This document shows, in pieces, positions 13,601-24,890 of a DNA stretch of 64,000 nucleotides. The notes under the pieces were generated by a model. The model was not told the origin of the DNA. It was given only the letters and a program-made list of their open reading frames with translations, and ran no database searches. Within the stretch, counting starts at the first letter, position 1. Each line of letters begins with the position of its first letter. The stretch comes from Rhynochetos jubatus. Lineage: Eukaryota; Chordata; Aves; Eurypygiformes; Rhynochetidae. The translations under genes and the position numbers were made by a program. Location of the stretch: the NCBI GenBank assembly GCA_027574665.1, contig CM050657.1, forward strand, positions 29,821,408-29,885,407. Direction: 5' to 3'.

Positions 13601-16600
13601 AAAAAGTCTCTGTATCAGCAACCTATATTAATCTATTGCATCAGCAACCTACATAGATCCTAGCATATCAGCAAATTTGGACTTTAACTGTACACTTCAG
13701 ATCCCAAATGCTAGAGATAAAAGAATATTTGGTAGCAATCTTTTGGCTGTTGCCCTTTCTGTGGACCAGCTAATATAGGATAATGAAATGGCTCCTGCCA
13801 GTGTGTTTCACAGTTGTTCACTGATCTCAAAGGAATGGGGAGAATCAGGGGTGCCGCACTCGGGAGAATCATCAGCAATGTTCACACATTCCTCTGCACT
13901 GCCTACTCCTGCCTTCCTCTTACTGTTCCTATCAGGTTTCTTTTCCATCTAGGTGAGTCCATCTTCCTTTGCTCCTCTTTTTTTCATAATTTGTCTGCTC
14001 TGCTGCTTCCCTGTTTCACAAATCTTGTATCCTTCAGACCTCTCCTGTTTCAGGCTTCCTGCTCTTTTAGATTCAGCTGTGTGCCAGCTGTGGTAGAGGT
14101 ATTGGAGCACAGGAGGTAGGCTTCCCTTTTCAGCTGTGGTATCCCTAGTCACTGCAGTCCCTGCTATCTAGTAGAAATGATTGAAGGAAAGGCCTGCTCT
14201 TCCTCTGCTGCAATTTTGTTAGAAATATGCTCTTGGAAACGTAAACAGGAGCTGTGTGGTGGTGGAATATGTTCAGTTCAGCTCCTCTGTTCTAAACACA
14301 AAGTTGCAGGTGGATTCAAAATACTGAAAACATGGTCAAATGTAGCAGAGTGTTCATTGGCATGGCAAAAACCAGCTGAGCTACTTTCTGAACTTGCCTA
14401 AAATACTGAGATGAGATCCAAGTCTTAGCTAAAACAGTTTGTAAAAAGTTACAGTCACCTAAATGCTACATTATGATTTTGTAGTGATAAATACTGGCCA
14501 AATGTAACTGTTTATAGTGCGTATTTTAGAGATGGATAATCACGCCAATGTTAACTGTTCAAAAGCAAGTAGACAACTCTCCTTTGCCCCCAGATAACAA
14601 CTTCTGTGGTGTCACATAGGTCTAAATCATCAAAATAGTTATTTCAGCCAAAAGATGATGATGTTAATATGGGGGTTTTTCCTGTTGATTTGTTTTATTT
14701 TTCCATAAAATCCTGTGTTTTTACTGATGTTTTCTCAGGGTAGTGTTGTATAAAATGACATTCGTTTCTTTATAGTATCATCATAGATTGTCTGTTGAAA
14801 TCTGACTCATAACTTATAATGCTTTCCTATTTTGCTTCATGAAATGCAGATTTGACCCCTCCTAATGTAGGTACTGTATTTAGTACTTTTCTGTACTCCA
14901 TAAAAGTGTTTATTTTGCAATTTTTCTTTTTTCTCTCTCTAGTGTTTTAATCATCTCTGTCCTTTATTGATTGATTTTTGCATTGTTCCTGTATTTTTCT
15001 GTTACTTTAATATGCCGTCATAAGTAAAAGGGAAGAAGAACAACCCCACAGGTCTAACACGATGCATATAAAATGAGGGCAGGACTTGGAGTAAGTCAAA
15101 TGCTATATAGTTCTTTCTGTGGGTTTAACCAGTAGGGGCCTTCCATGAACCAAGGAAGCACATGTAAAGCACCAAGTAAAGCTCTAGGCACATGTGGCTG
15201 AGTACAGCCTTCTTGAAATCTTCATTTTCCTGCATTAAATTCCATATTTTTGTTTTTTACACCCAAGAGTGTGGCTGTTCTCTTTGGTTTAAGACAATGA
15301 GCACTGTATAAATTGACATCTGTTCTGATGTCAAAGAAGTTTGGCGGTGTGTATAGAGAGAGCATATCCCTCAGGTATACTAACATAGCAAAATGAAGGT
15401 TTGATATTATGTGGGGGTCGAGGGGGGAGTCCTAACATCAGCCAATGCACAGCCTGTAACTGGGTATTGCCCTGAGGAATTTCTCACTTGTGGGGAAGGC
15501 AGCAGAGTTTGGAGCTTTAAGTCACATGGAAAGCTGAATTCTTGGGTGGAGGAAGAGGAGGGACTTCTGTCCACCCATGTTTCCTCAAATGTCGGTGTCC
15601 TCTGCTGCCGTTGCGTAGTTGACTGGAAGCCTGCAAGGCTGTAAACATGAGACGGTTAACTACTCCCACTCAGGCCAGCTGAACTTAAGGTGCAAATTGC
15701 ATCTTGAGCTCTGTTGCCCTTCAGAGGGAATAGTAGGTATTTGGAGCCCTTTGGATTCTTGACCCCATCACTATGGCTACTCCTCCTCAATTCTGCAGTA
15801 TAATGATCTCAGAGCAAGAGATGGCAATAAATAAAAGGACACTACCAAATCTGCTCCTCTCTCTTTTGTGTAGCTCTGCCCCCTTTCTGCAGTTTTCCAA
15901 TGATTTTGGCTATCTGCTGCACCACTCAGCAGAAGATATGCTCCCGATAGGATCACAAGGTATATGTTGAATAAAAGAATGGAGAGAAAAAAAATTGGTC
16001 AGTTCTCAGCCATCTGGAAACCTTTACGAATGTTTATGTGTTGCATGATAAAGCAATTTGTTTAGAGTGGCATATTAAATATAGTATGCTGGGTTTAGTT
16101 CCTGGATTCCCACTGTCCAAAAGGGTGCTGACTAACTTGCATGCTTTTGCTCCTGCTTGGCTACTTTGGATTCTTTCAACAGTGTTAAGCATGCATTTTA
16201 AAATTCCTAGTCTGAGTGCAGCTGCTGCATATGTTTTTGTCATGATGCTTTGTTTAGTGAGAATTCATTAAATGATCTTGTTACTGTCTTTGCAATTGAC
16301 AAAAAGTCCTAAAAACACTTTGCAGTCAATATTTTAGGTATTGCAAACCAACTCAAAGCTCAGTAAGCCTAAAAACTTCAAAAAGAAAAAAGCAAAAAAG
16401 GAGTTGCTTCAAAATAAGTTAAACCCCTCTCAAGTTACTCTTTATAAACTTAATTTGTACATCATGCTTATATTTTGATTGTATCTTGTTATGTGTTTTT
16501 CCATAATATTTTTTATACCTTTGTCATGTGATTGTTGCCTTTTAAATTTTGCTGTGGAAAGAAATATGTGAAACAAAGCTGGCTGCCTGAAGACCTTGCT

Positions 16601-19600
16601 GAATAGTATTTTCTTGTTTCAGTATCTATTCATCAGTGCCATTTAGTAATTTTTACAAGTAAATCTTTGAAACAAATACTAGTTTGAATTGCATATGAAA
16701 GACCTCATAATGTAGAAAGAAAATGCAGCAGTAGAATGAATATCATCTATTTCATAATAAATGGAAAGTAACTGGTAAGCTGGCTGAACCTTTTAAAGTA
16801 AAATTTATTCTGTTGTAAAATGTCAATTACAGCTGAAATTTCTGAATTTAAATTTTTGATAAATATATTCTGGAGTCCGGAGCTTTTTGTATAAAAAGGG
16901 AAGAGACCTAGATTAAAATTGTAACCTCTATCTAAAAATCAATGTTATGACATAGGTCTGCTTCATGGAAAAATGATATTAAAGAGATGGTCTATTCTGT
17001 TGATAAATGCATGTTTCTACAGTAGCTTCATTTTGTGAAAACATGCATTGTTCCGTAGTCAGCGTAGAAATGCAGTACTGAATGATACCGTTTTGTGCTA
17101 TGTATACCTCATTGGACAAACATGGTACCATTATCTTCTAAGAAACAAATGAAAAAGCAAAGAACAATCTTACTCAGATTTTTACGTGTTTCAGTCCCAA
17201 GAAATCTGCTCTTTTATTGTTTAGGGAGATTTTCTCCCTCCCAGTGTTCTTCGTTTGCTTAACTGCCCAAGGGAGGAAAGCAATGTGGTTGTTCGCAAGC
17301 TCACATACTCAGGCTAAATATTTTCTTAAATGCTCGTCTGTGATACAAGAGAGAGCAGCTGATGCAGCACTGACTCACGTGCAGTTGGCCACAGACACAT
17401 TGTTAAAGTTTAGGTAATGCTGTATGTAAAAAATTAATGTATTACTGCAACCTGTAAATTTACAGAGAAAGAGTGCTAGTTCAGGAACTCCTGATTAAAG
17501 TACATAAATCCAGTCCAAGTCAGGGAAGTGCAGGGGTGTGTTTTCCCTACTGAATTTTCTGCATTTCTCATGAGCAGAGGTGCTAATTAAAACTGCAAGA
17601 ACAGCTAGCCGCCTTGGCAGTATAAATAGCTTCACAAATTTAAGTAATACAATACTGCCTTGCTGAGTCTCCAGTGTTAAAAACGAAGAAAAGTGAGGCC
17701 TGGTGCTTCTAATATGAAAGTAAATCACCATTTAATACTGGGAACTTGTGTGGAGAGTAGTAGAGCTGTATTTGCTGCAGTTTGAGATTGCAGGAAGCAT
17801 GTTAGTACTAACTTTTAATAAAAAATATGCTGTTTCAAACATTTAAAATAGTTGAATGCAATTTCCACAGATTTTGGTTTTAGGAAATTATTATTAATCA
17901 TCACTGTTTTCTCCATGATATATTAATTATCTAAAAAGATAACCAACAAACTGTCCATTTCTGTTTTTTCAAATTGTATTTACACAGAAAAATGTCGTCT
18001 AATAATACTTCCTGCAGTGCTCCTGGCCTTGTGCCCAGAACTGAGGAACTCTGAATTTGATAGGATTGCCTTGACTTACCGGCCGGTAGAGACTACTGTT
18101 AGGGACGAGATTAACTTTTTTTGAAGGGAGAGGAGGGTTATGAGGTTCGTTTAAACATAGCTTATTGAAATGTTTTCTCCAAGTAATTTACATAGAATTA
18201 TATTTGTCACTGTAGGAGAAAGTAAGGAAGAAAGGACTTTCAGAAACTGGATGAATTCACTGGGCGTAAGCCCATACGTTAATCATTTATACAGGTAAGG
18301 CTTTTTAAAAGAACACTCATTTGATTTCCCTTGGATGAAAGGGGAAGGAAGAAGAAAAGGAAGTTGTATTTCTACTAGAAAGGTGATTTCCAGATTTCCA
18401 CACAGTTTGATAGGAACGTCAAAACTGTCTGACTCAAATTCCACTTGTGATCTAGAAATACTAGAAAACCTAAAAAGTTTTGATGTGATCCCCTTGCTCA
18501 CCTGTACTTTGAATTACTTTTTTTTTTTATTGAAGCAATTGTGTTTTATAATGCATGATTTTTATTTCCTCTAATGACAGATGAAATGACCACAAACCTA
18601 TTCAAACAGTCATGTAATTCTAAACTCTAAGAAAGGAAAGATGGCAGCTGAGGGGACTGTAAAAGTCTATGCAGCGTGGTATCCCCTCAACACACAGGTC
18701 TTTTTAGCGTGCTTTCGATGCTTCTGATCACTTTCAGATTGTGCCAGCAGTTGATTCAAATTCTGTCAATAAAAGATGGGATATGGGAGCAACTGGGAAC
18801 ATCTGCTTGCGTTGTTTACTTGTTAGGTTTCATTGTTTCTGGTCTCTGACCTCTGTAAAGTGATAGTATCTGTAAATAGCTTAAAAGAGAATTTCAGTTA
18901 ACAAGTAGCTGAAGGGGACTATCAGAAGTGCAGTTTATAATGAGAAAATAGCACTTTCCATAATATTCTCTTTTTCACAAGATTAGTATATTAGTTTTGA
19001 TTTGTTTATTTTTAAACAAAATACATCTGTAGCTGCAAATAAACCATGAGTATTTAACATTTTGGGAAGTTCTGAGGAAACTAAAATTAGATCAATAAAT
19101 GAAAACTCTTTAGCTAGATGTTTTTTCTATGCCTACCCTATGAAAGCAATTACTTAAAGTCGGTAAAATCAGTGGCTGTGCTTACTTAACTGAGATTTGT
19201 GAAAATAATGAAATTATATACACAATTTAATGGAAATAATCGTGGACATCAAGCAGTAGGATATAGGCCAGTTGCTCCAGAATGTCATAATTTTTAATTG
19301 CTGGAATTTTTCAGCAATCTAATTACACTTCGAGAAGTCTCAACGACTTCTCATACTCACAATGAAAATGTTCTTTTGTACTTAAAGACACTGTTTTACT
19401 CTGGTTTAGTGACCTCTCTGATGCTTTGATAATCTTCCAATTGTATGATATGACTCGTGTGCCGGTTGAGTGGAACCACGTCAACAAACCTCCTTTTCCA
19501 TTACTCGGTGCTAATATGAAAAAGGTGGGTGGATGCTCTGTAATACAGTCCAGTTTCACTGTCTCCCATTGTGTCTTTGTAGGGATCTGGATTGTCTAGA

Positions 19601-22600
19601 TTTGTGTGCTACTGAGACAGTCCTGGGAAAAAAAAATCTTCCAGCTGTTATTCCAAGGCGTGAAGAGCAGTTATAGCTGCAACAGTTTAATTTCTAAATG
19701 TGGACACCTATTGCTGTATTTAATTTAGGGTCGAATTAGGGTATATAAATAAAGGGTTTGGGTGTGCCACAGCTGTCATTGCCTGATGCTCTTATGTTGT
19801 GAGGTGTTTCATCACAGAGCAATTTTACATGCTACCAGGAGAATTTATGCAAGACTTGCAGAATCCAAGCTTTCAGTTAATTTTGTGATCATTATGAAGC
19901 CAGAAACATGGTGGGGAAAAAAATTTACTGTTTAAGAACAACACATTTCAGTATTTCTCCAAATTAAATTTTGATGTAAGTATATATTATAAGTCCTTAT
20001 AATACTTATAAGTCCTCATTGACTTTCGTGGACTTTGGTTTTCTCAAGTTTGAAAAAAAGATTATTATTGGAATCTTGCACATTTGGCATTTATAGTGAA
20101 TACCTTGTTTTAATCACAGTGTAGAAAGGCTAAAAATTTTTCTGTAGCTCCAAAACTCACCATAGGTAACAGTAGGCCAAAGTAATTAGAAATACACATA
20201 GATTATAGATCTGTATTACAGAAATACTAAGGTGTTTTCATTATTTGCACACAACTTATTTTTAGATTGAGAATTGCAATTATGCAGTAGAACTTGGGAA
20301 GACAAAAGCCAAATTCTCACTGGTTGGTATTGCTGGACACGATCTAAATGAGGGTAATCCAACTCTAACTTTGGCTTTGGTGTGGCAGCTGATGAGAAGG
20401 TAAGTTAGGCACAGTACATGATAGATGTGTATATATATGTATCTGTACATGTGTGTAGATGTCTGTCTCTGTATATCAAGGCAAATTAAAGCTAGTGTTC
20501 AGGTCTGCCTACAAGTAGAGTGCTATCTCTAAATATCCTTCTCCAAATTCAACTTTTACGTTTTTTTTTTTTTTTTTACATACTGTGTAGTGTTTGAAAC
20601 CACAATGTGTATGCATCCATTTATAGGGGCATTTAAAACCTTATATACTAAAAACTGTGATTAAAATCATAAATCCTGCACCAAGTAACATAATCACAAC
20701 ATATTTCATGTTGATTCCATTTATCTTTCCATAAGTAGAGAGTAACTTAAATATGTGTAAATTCAAAAAAAGAAATGGGAAGAGGTGATGTATACTATAG
20801 AAGTTAAAGTGGGAAGCAATTTTTAGGCCACCATAGCTCTAGTAATGTAAGTATCACAAAATCAAAATCTTGCTGGTTCACTGAGCAGGAAAAAAATAAA
20901 TTTATTTCAATAAAGAGTATTGTATTGAAAATATCTTCCACAAGTTCATTTTCTTACATCTACCCCAAAACACTCAATGATTTCTCTTTCTCAGACTGTT
21001 GTGATTCAGTTTTCAAGGTGACTTTGATGGTAGGGAGCCATTTAAGCTTATAAAGTAAAATTAAATCATGCTGAGTAAAACAAGTATATGAAGAAAATGT
21101 AATAGTGAATATTACGAGTTTGGGGATGTTGTTTTATTCTTGCAATAACCAAAAAAGTGGTTCAAAGTACTGAAGAATTTGTGAGGTGAGGGTACCTTAT
21201 GAAGATGAGTACTGGCATTGTTACTGCACTGAAGTAATATTTTACTTTTGCTTGTAGCTTGGTACTGTTAGCAGAGGTGAGTTCTACCACTTTAACTCAG
21301 ACTCTTATTTTCTTTATTAAAGGTATACTTTGAACGTACTGTCAGACCTTGGAGAGGGGGAAAAAGTAAATGATGAAATTGTTATTAAGTGGGTGAATCA
21401 GACACTTGCAAAAGCAAATAAGAAAACTTCAATTACAAGTTTCAAGGTAATCAAATTACTTCCTTCCACATATAATCAGACCTGGGATTTTAAACCTGAT
21501 CTGTTAATTTGGCTGTAACAGTGGGTCTTCCATCAGCTACCATAATTGCATAAGGAAGTATTTCTGACTGTCTGGGAAAAGTATTTTCCAAGTCTGTTGG
21601 TAAGAAATAAAAAGAAATTGTAATTGCCGCTGTAGACTCACAACACACGCACAAAATCTCAACACCACCATTTTTAACAGCAGTTGGTCCAAAAGATATG
21701 CTGATGCACGACAGAGCCAGGAGAGGGAGCCCAAGTGAACCAGCGACGTCTTATTGGCGCTGCTGATGTGCACCAGTCCTGTACTAAACAGGAGCTTTTC
21801 CGATTCAGCAGCTATGAACAAATTGATAATGGAAGCTTTCCTTTCATATTTTACAAGTGTTAAACTCACCTGTCTGGTGTGTCATGCTATAGGAATCTCA
21901 TTCTTTAGCAATGGTAGATTTAATAACTGCGCTCACAGGCAAATATAACTGCTTCAGAGTATACAGTGAACCTGTATAACACCCGTCTGTGGTTCACAAC
22001 AGGAACATAAGAAGAAATATTTGAGCTCATTGTTATTAAATTGAATTAGGCAAGCACTAGGCAAAAGGTAGTATCAAATAATTTTATAGGGCAAAATATT
22101 TCATTTTTAATCTAGAAGGTAACTTTGGCCTTCATCTTCTTAAAAGGGATTGCTGCTTCTCTTACTTCTACATAAACCATAATAATGGTGGGATAAGTAA
22201 GTCAAAAGCATGATGATAATCTGTCCCAGCACCTTGATTGTGGTATGCCTGTGGTGTTTGGGGGGCATTGGTTCTGCTTTTAAGGCATGATGGTAGACAG
22301 AGGTAAAGAGCTACTGATGCAAAGTGACATTATTCAGCATACCTTTTTTACTAGTGATTTTTGACAACATTCACATATATAGTCTTTAACAATTTGAATT
22401 TTTGTTTGTATTTTGGGGTTACTGCAGATTGTGTAGCAGAGAGACTGTTTACTGTGGACTATTTATATTGTGTCTCTGGTATTTGTTGTGGACTATGAAA
22501 GCCAGGTTCTATTGAATTGCCATTAGTTGAAACTATAAAAATGACAAAGGTGTGGTTTTGCTTATGGTCCTGGAGCTATCCCATGCATTCAATGTCAATT

Positions 22601-24097
22601 CAATTTATACTGCTGTTTTTTAAATGTATACTTACTGTGGTGGCTGTATGGGACTTCACTGAATTTGAAATCGTAGCTCTGACTGGATGGCAAAGGCAGC
22701 GTGTCACATGGCTTATGTGCTGCATGTTCTGCTCAGCTTGAGCCCCTGTAGGAACAAAGCCAGCCTCACTGGCTGTTTGACATCATCAGCTGCTTATCTG
22801 CCCTAACAGTTGGGAAGAAATAATTGCAGCAATAGCACTTGCTGTTTTAAAAATAGAAAACACGTGTCCATGTATTAAATACAAAATACAGACTGCTTGT
22901 ACTAGCTCAGAATACCATTCCAGTTGAAAAATTATAAGAAGGATGAGCCATAACCTACTGCAGAAAGGAGTTCCTTTACATGAAAAGGAGAAAAATAAAA
23001 GTAGTTGGGGATGTATGTACCTTTGTTGTCTTGAAAGTCTGGTCCTTGGACTTTCATAGTTCACTTCCTTCCATAGGGAAGGAGGTGAGTTTGTTATTAA
23101 ATAAATCAAAACCATTTGTGGAATAATAACAGTTTCAGCACTGAGTGTGAACTGTATAATGTTTGATTGCGGAAAAGAACATTAAACCTCATAAAAGGGG
23201 AAAGAAACCCTTCGCAATAAAGTAACAAGACACTGCTAGCTTTCAATAGGTATGTAAGATGTACTGTAAGGGTTGTTTTCATTGTGAAGACAGAATAATC
23301 AAAGCAAATGCCTTACACTAACCTTTGAGTCTTTTCTTTTAGGACAAATCAATTAGCACTAGTTTACCTGTCCTGGATTTAATAGATGCCATTGCACCTA
23401 AAGCAGTTCGTCCAGAAATGGTCAAGAGAGAAGATCTTTCTTACCAAGACAAATTGAATAATGCTAAGTAAGTTTTAAACGAACGCTATCTTCCTAAAGT
23501 GCAGAAAATGCATGAATTCATGATGTGTAATGAATGATGTACTGATTTGTTAACAGAGAGACTACACTAATGTTAGTTGATTTGTTTCAAATATAAATTC
23601 TAATATTCTAGAGCTGTTTTTCTAGCATATTTAAAATATGAACTTAAATTCACAGCTGATATGACCTACCATCACTCCACTGCAATTATTAATATTAAAT
23701 TAATTATTAATAGCCTGCTATAATACATTTTGGTTTTGACAAAAATAAATGCTTTGATAACCAGTAGCAAAATATCTGCCAATACACTTGCTAATACATG
23801 CTTTCTTGACAGTAATGCCCATTTTCTCATAGAGTGTAAATACCGACTGAACAGGTAAAATGGGGTTTCCTGCTAGTAAAACCCATTGTTCTTCTTGTGA
23901 ATCTTGGCACACTAGTAGCTGGAATGAAACTAACAATATTTTTTTTCTCTTGTTTTCCAAGGTATGCCATTTCAGTTGCTCGAAAAATCGGTGCTCGTAT
24001 ATATGCTCTCCCAGATGATCTGGTGGAAGTGAAGCCAAAAATGGTGATGACAGTGTTTGCGTGCTTGATGGGAAGAGGACTGAACAAAGTGAAATAA
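1616..24097 (+). CDS. PLS1: Plastin-1 (I-plastin, fimbrin family), complete, 15 coding exons
   Basis: Calcium-sensitive actin cross-linking protein that bundles filaments in microvilli of intestinal brush border and in hair-cell stereocilia. Coding exons: 1616-1685, 4170-4333, 5569-5698, 7368-7500, 8405-8486, 9896-10061, 10157-10299, 11405-11500, 12958-13153, 18216-18294, 19410-19524, 20266-20399, 21323-21446, 23343-23467, 23962-24097. They total 1893 nt, i.e. 630 aa plus TAA; human PLS1 is 629 aa. Every junction is GT-AG and every phase matches. Two EF-hands are visible: loop 1 at residues 24-35 (starts DIDNSG) and loop 2 at 64-75 (starts DSNKDG), both with acidic ligands at 1, 3, 5 and 12. 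Four calponin-homology domains follow, by family layout near 120-236, 264-375, 394-503 and 515-624. The start ATG is in the exon entered at 1577. I-plastin rather than L- or T-plastin is chosen from close residue-level agreement with PLS1 at both termini. No break was found. Confidence 0.97.
2825..3279 (+). mobile_element. CR1 LINE 3' fragment
   Basis: In the intron after PLS1 coding exon 1. The sense strand reads through typical CR1 3' sequence: GAGGGCTGGAGCACCTC near 2846, GGCACTGGGACAGGTTGCCC near 3103, then the 3' end CCAACCCAAACCATTCTATG at 3257-3276. It is 5'-truncated as usual. A run of 15 G (2974-2988) sits inside it. Reading frames across it are CR1 debris, not genes. Confidence 0.92.
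4170..4333 (+). CDS. PLS1: PLS1 coding exon 2 (both EF-hand loops)
   Basis: The acceptor is CTTTTACAG and the donor gtaaga. It encodes residues 24-78. EF-hand loops at 24-35 and 64-75 keep acidic residues at loop positions 1, 3, 5 and 12 and Gly at 6, so both should bind calcium. The exon ends in phase 0. Confidence 0.96.
5569..5698 (+). CDS. PLS1: PLS1 coding exon 3 (headpiece linker)
   Basis: The acceptor is a long T tract then TATGCCAG; the donor is gtaaga. It encodes residues 79-121, the linker between the EF-hand headpiece and CH1, including [20 protein letters not shown], a typical plastin signature. Ends in phase 1. Confidence 0.95.
7368..7500 (+). CDS. PLS1: PLS1 coding exon 4 (start of CH1)
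   Basis: The acceptor is TTTTCAG and the donor gtgagt. It encodes residues 122-165 and opens actin-binding domain 1 with [14 protein letters not shown], the first helix of CH1. Ends in phase 2. Confidence 0.96.
8405..8486 (+). CDS. PLS1: PLS1 coding exon 5 (CH1)
   Basis: The acceptor is TTCTTCAG and the donor gtaagt. It encodes residues 166-193, with the CH1 segment [16 protein letters not shown] found in all plastins. Ends in phase 0. Confidence 0.95.
8994..9019 (+). repeat. Homopolymer of 26 G
   Basis: Uninterrupted poly-G in the PLS1 intron 8487-9895. The assembled length is uncertain because such runs are poorly read, and it could form G-quadruplex in RNA or DNA. Confidence 0.9.
9600..9665 (-). 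mobile_element. Short CR1-type 3' end fragment
   Basis: Contains TTGGAAGAGACCTCTAGAGA and then TCACCTAGTCCAAACCCCCA, the reverse complement of the CR1 3' end (its 'ctagatgatc...cttccaac' segment). Only about 65 bp remains, in a PLS1 intron. Confidence 0.7.
9896..10061 (+). CDS. PLS1: PLS1 coding exon 6 (end of CH1)
   Basis: The acceptor is AAACAG and the donor gtaaga. It encodes residues 194-248, including the C-terminal CH1 helix [15 protein letters not shown]. Ends in phase 1. The next intron is only 95 bp and stays open in this frame. Confidence 0.96.
10062..10156 (+). other. PLS1: Short 95-bp PLS1 intron that stays open
   Basis: The shortest intron in PLS1 here, between coding exons 6 and 7. 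Read in the exon 6 frame it has no stop until the TAG of its own acceptor (10154-10156). A retained-intron transcript would add about 31 residues after CH1 and stop exactly at the splice site. Confidence 0.8.
10157..10299 (+). CDS. PLS1: PLS1 coding exon 7 (start of CH2)
   Basis: The acceptor is CTTTTAG and the donor gtatgt. It encodes residues 249-296: the inter-CH linker with [20 protein letters not shown] and the opening of CH2 ([12 protein letters not shown]). Ends in phase 0. Confidence 0.96.
11405..11500 (+). CDS. PLS1: PLS1 coding exon 8 (CH2)
   Basis: The acceptor is GTTTTAG and the donor gtaagt. It encodes residues 297-328, [18 protein letters not shown] onward. The last residues (FSGFR) differ from the mammalian protein, where this spot is also variable. 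Ends in phase 0. Confidence 0.93.
12958..13153 (+). CDS. PLS1: PLS1 coding exon 9 (end of CH2)
   Basis: The acceptor is a T tract then CTTTTAG; the donor is gtactc, a weaker match than the others. It encodes residues 329-393, with [20 protein letters not shown], the conserved end of CH2 and of actin-binding domain 1. Ends in phase 1. Confidence 0.95.
13154..18215 (+). other. PLS1: Largest PLS1 intron (5.06 kb)
   Basis: No exon, RNA gene or clear CR1 copy recognised. Small reading frames in it have no recognisable product. An imperfect direct repeat of ATCAGCAACCTA lies at about 13614-13655. The other PLS1 introns (1686-4169, 4334-5568, 5699-7367, 7501-8404, 8487-9895, 10300-11404, 11501-12957, 18295-19409, 19525-20265, 20400-21322, 21447-23342, 23468-23961) likewise hold nothing beyond the CR1 pieces and homopolymers listed. 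Confidence 0.7.
18216..18294 (+). CDS. PLS1: PLS1 coding exon 10 (start of CH3)
   Basis: The acceptor is CACTGTAG and the donor gtaagg. It encodes residues 394-419 and opens CH3 with [13 protein letters not shown]. It lies after the longest PLS1 intron (5.06 kb). Ends in phase 2. Confidence 0.95.
19410..19524 (+). CDS. PLS1: PLS1 coding exon 11 (CH3)
   Basis: The acceptor is GGTTTAG and the donor gtgggt. It encodes residues 420-458, [20 protein letters not shown] onward, within CH3. Ends in phase 0. Confidence 0.95.
20266..20399 (+). CDS. PLS1: PLS1 coding exon 12 (end of CH3)
   Basis: The acceptor is ATTTTTAG and the donor gtaagt (starting at 20400). It encodes residues 459-502: the [10 protein letters not shown] helix and the terminal CH3 helix [12 protein letters not shown]. 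Ends in phase 2. Confidence 0.95.
21323..21446 (+). CDS. PLS1: PLS1 coding exon 13 (start of CH4)
   Basis: The acceptor is TATTAAAG and the donor gtaatc. It encodes residues 503-544: the linker [17 protein letters not shown] and the opening of CH4 ([15 protein letters not shown]). Ends in phase 0. Confidence 0.95.
23343..23467 (+). CDS. PLS1: PLS1 coding exon 14 (CH4)
   Basis: The acceptor is TTCTTTTAG and the donor gtaagt. It encodes residues 545-585, with [19 protein letters not shown] in CH4. Ends in phase 2. Confidence 0.95.
23962..24097 (+). CDS. PLS1: PLS1 last coding exon
   Basis: The acceptor is TTTTCCAAG. It encodes residues 586-630, [20 protein letters not shown] onward, then [12 protein letters not shown] and TAA at 24095-24097. 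This is the terminal CH4 helix and is complete. Confidence 0.97.
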
Positions 24098-24890
24098 TGA
24101 AGAGATGTAACTTTCTGCCATATTAAGCACGATGAATGCCTCACAGTTTACAGAGTTCTGAAGCTTAGTATGAAACAAGAACATTTGTATGCACACTCAT
24201 TAATTACATTTTAATAATGTTTATATTAGTTAAAATTTTATTCAGTCTCATAACACATTATTTATGAGTAACACTGGTTTCAGTACATGTTTGTTACCAA
24301 ATTAACATCACAGATTTGTATTGCTTTAAAAAACCGCATCATATCAATCAAGCTGCTTCTTGCTAGTTTCCATAGCATTGTGAGAATCTGCATTGTTTCA
24401 CATATGTTATTTCAGGACCTGCTGTGAAACATTGTTTGATTTTTGTGGGTGTTACTTACATGTAGTCATATAAGTCTCAAGGTGCATTCCGATCCCATTA
24501 TATTACTCTTAACTGCACAAAAGTTATCATCCTTGCCTTATTCTTTGGCAGCTTAACTCCTGTTGAAGCCAGGGAGAGTCTTGCCATTGACTTCAGTGAG
24601 AGCAAGTGAAGACCTGTGATAATGTCTGGAAACTGATGAATATTGATAAAGCTGATGAAACTTTTTTTGTGAGAACAATCATTAAATCTATGTAGTAGTT
24701 TTTGTTCTGTTACTGAGCAGGAGCTTTTATGGTCTATGTCTGGGAAAAAAAACAGCAAATATTAAGCAGAAATGTGATCATGTCATTTGGTCTGCATTAG
24801 CTTTTGCAGTTGGACTTCCACATCTGATTTTTTTTTTTTCATAAAATACTGTATAAGAAAACAATAAAGAGCTGGCCAGTGTGGGGTTTC
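24098..24890 (+). other. PLS1: PLS1 3' UTR
   Basis: Follows the TAA at 24095-24097. An AATAAA at 24863-24868 (in ACAATAAAGAG) is the best nearby poly(A) signal, giving a UTR of about 790 nt. Further AATAAA hexamers at 25096-25101 and 25411-25416 could serve longer transcripts. Which one is used cannot be told from sequence alone. Confidence 0.7.
24863..24868 (+). terminator. PLS1: Candidate PLS1 poly(A) signal AATAAA
   Basis: Canonical hexamer 766 nt past the stop codon, followed within 30 nt by the GT-rich stretch CAGTGTGGGGTTT, which suits a downstream element. Distal hexamers at 25096 and 25411 are alternatives. Confidence 0.6.
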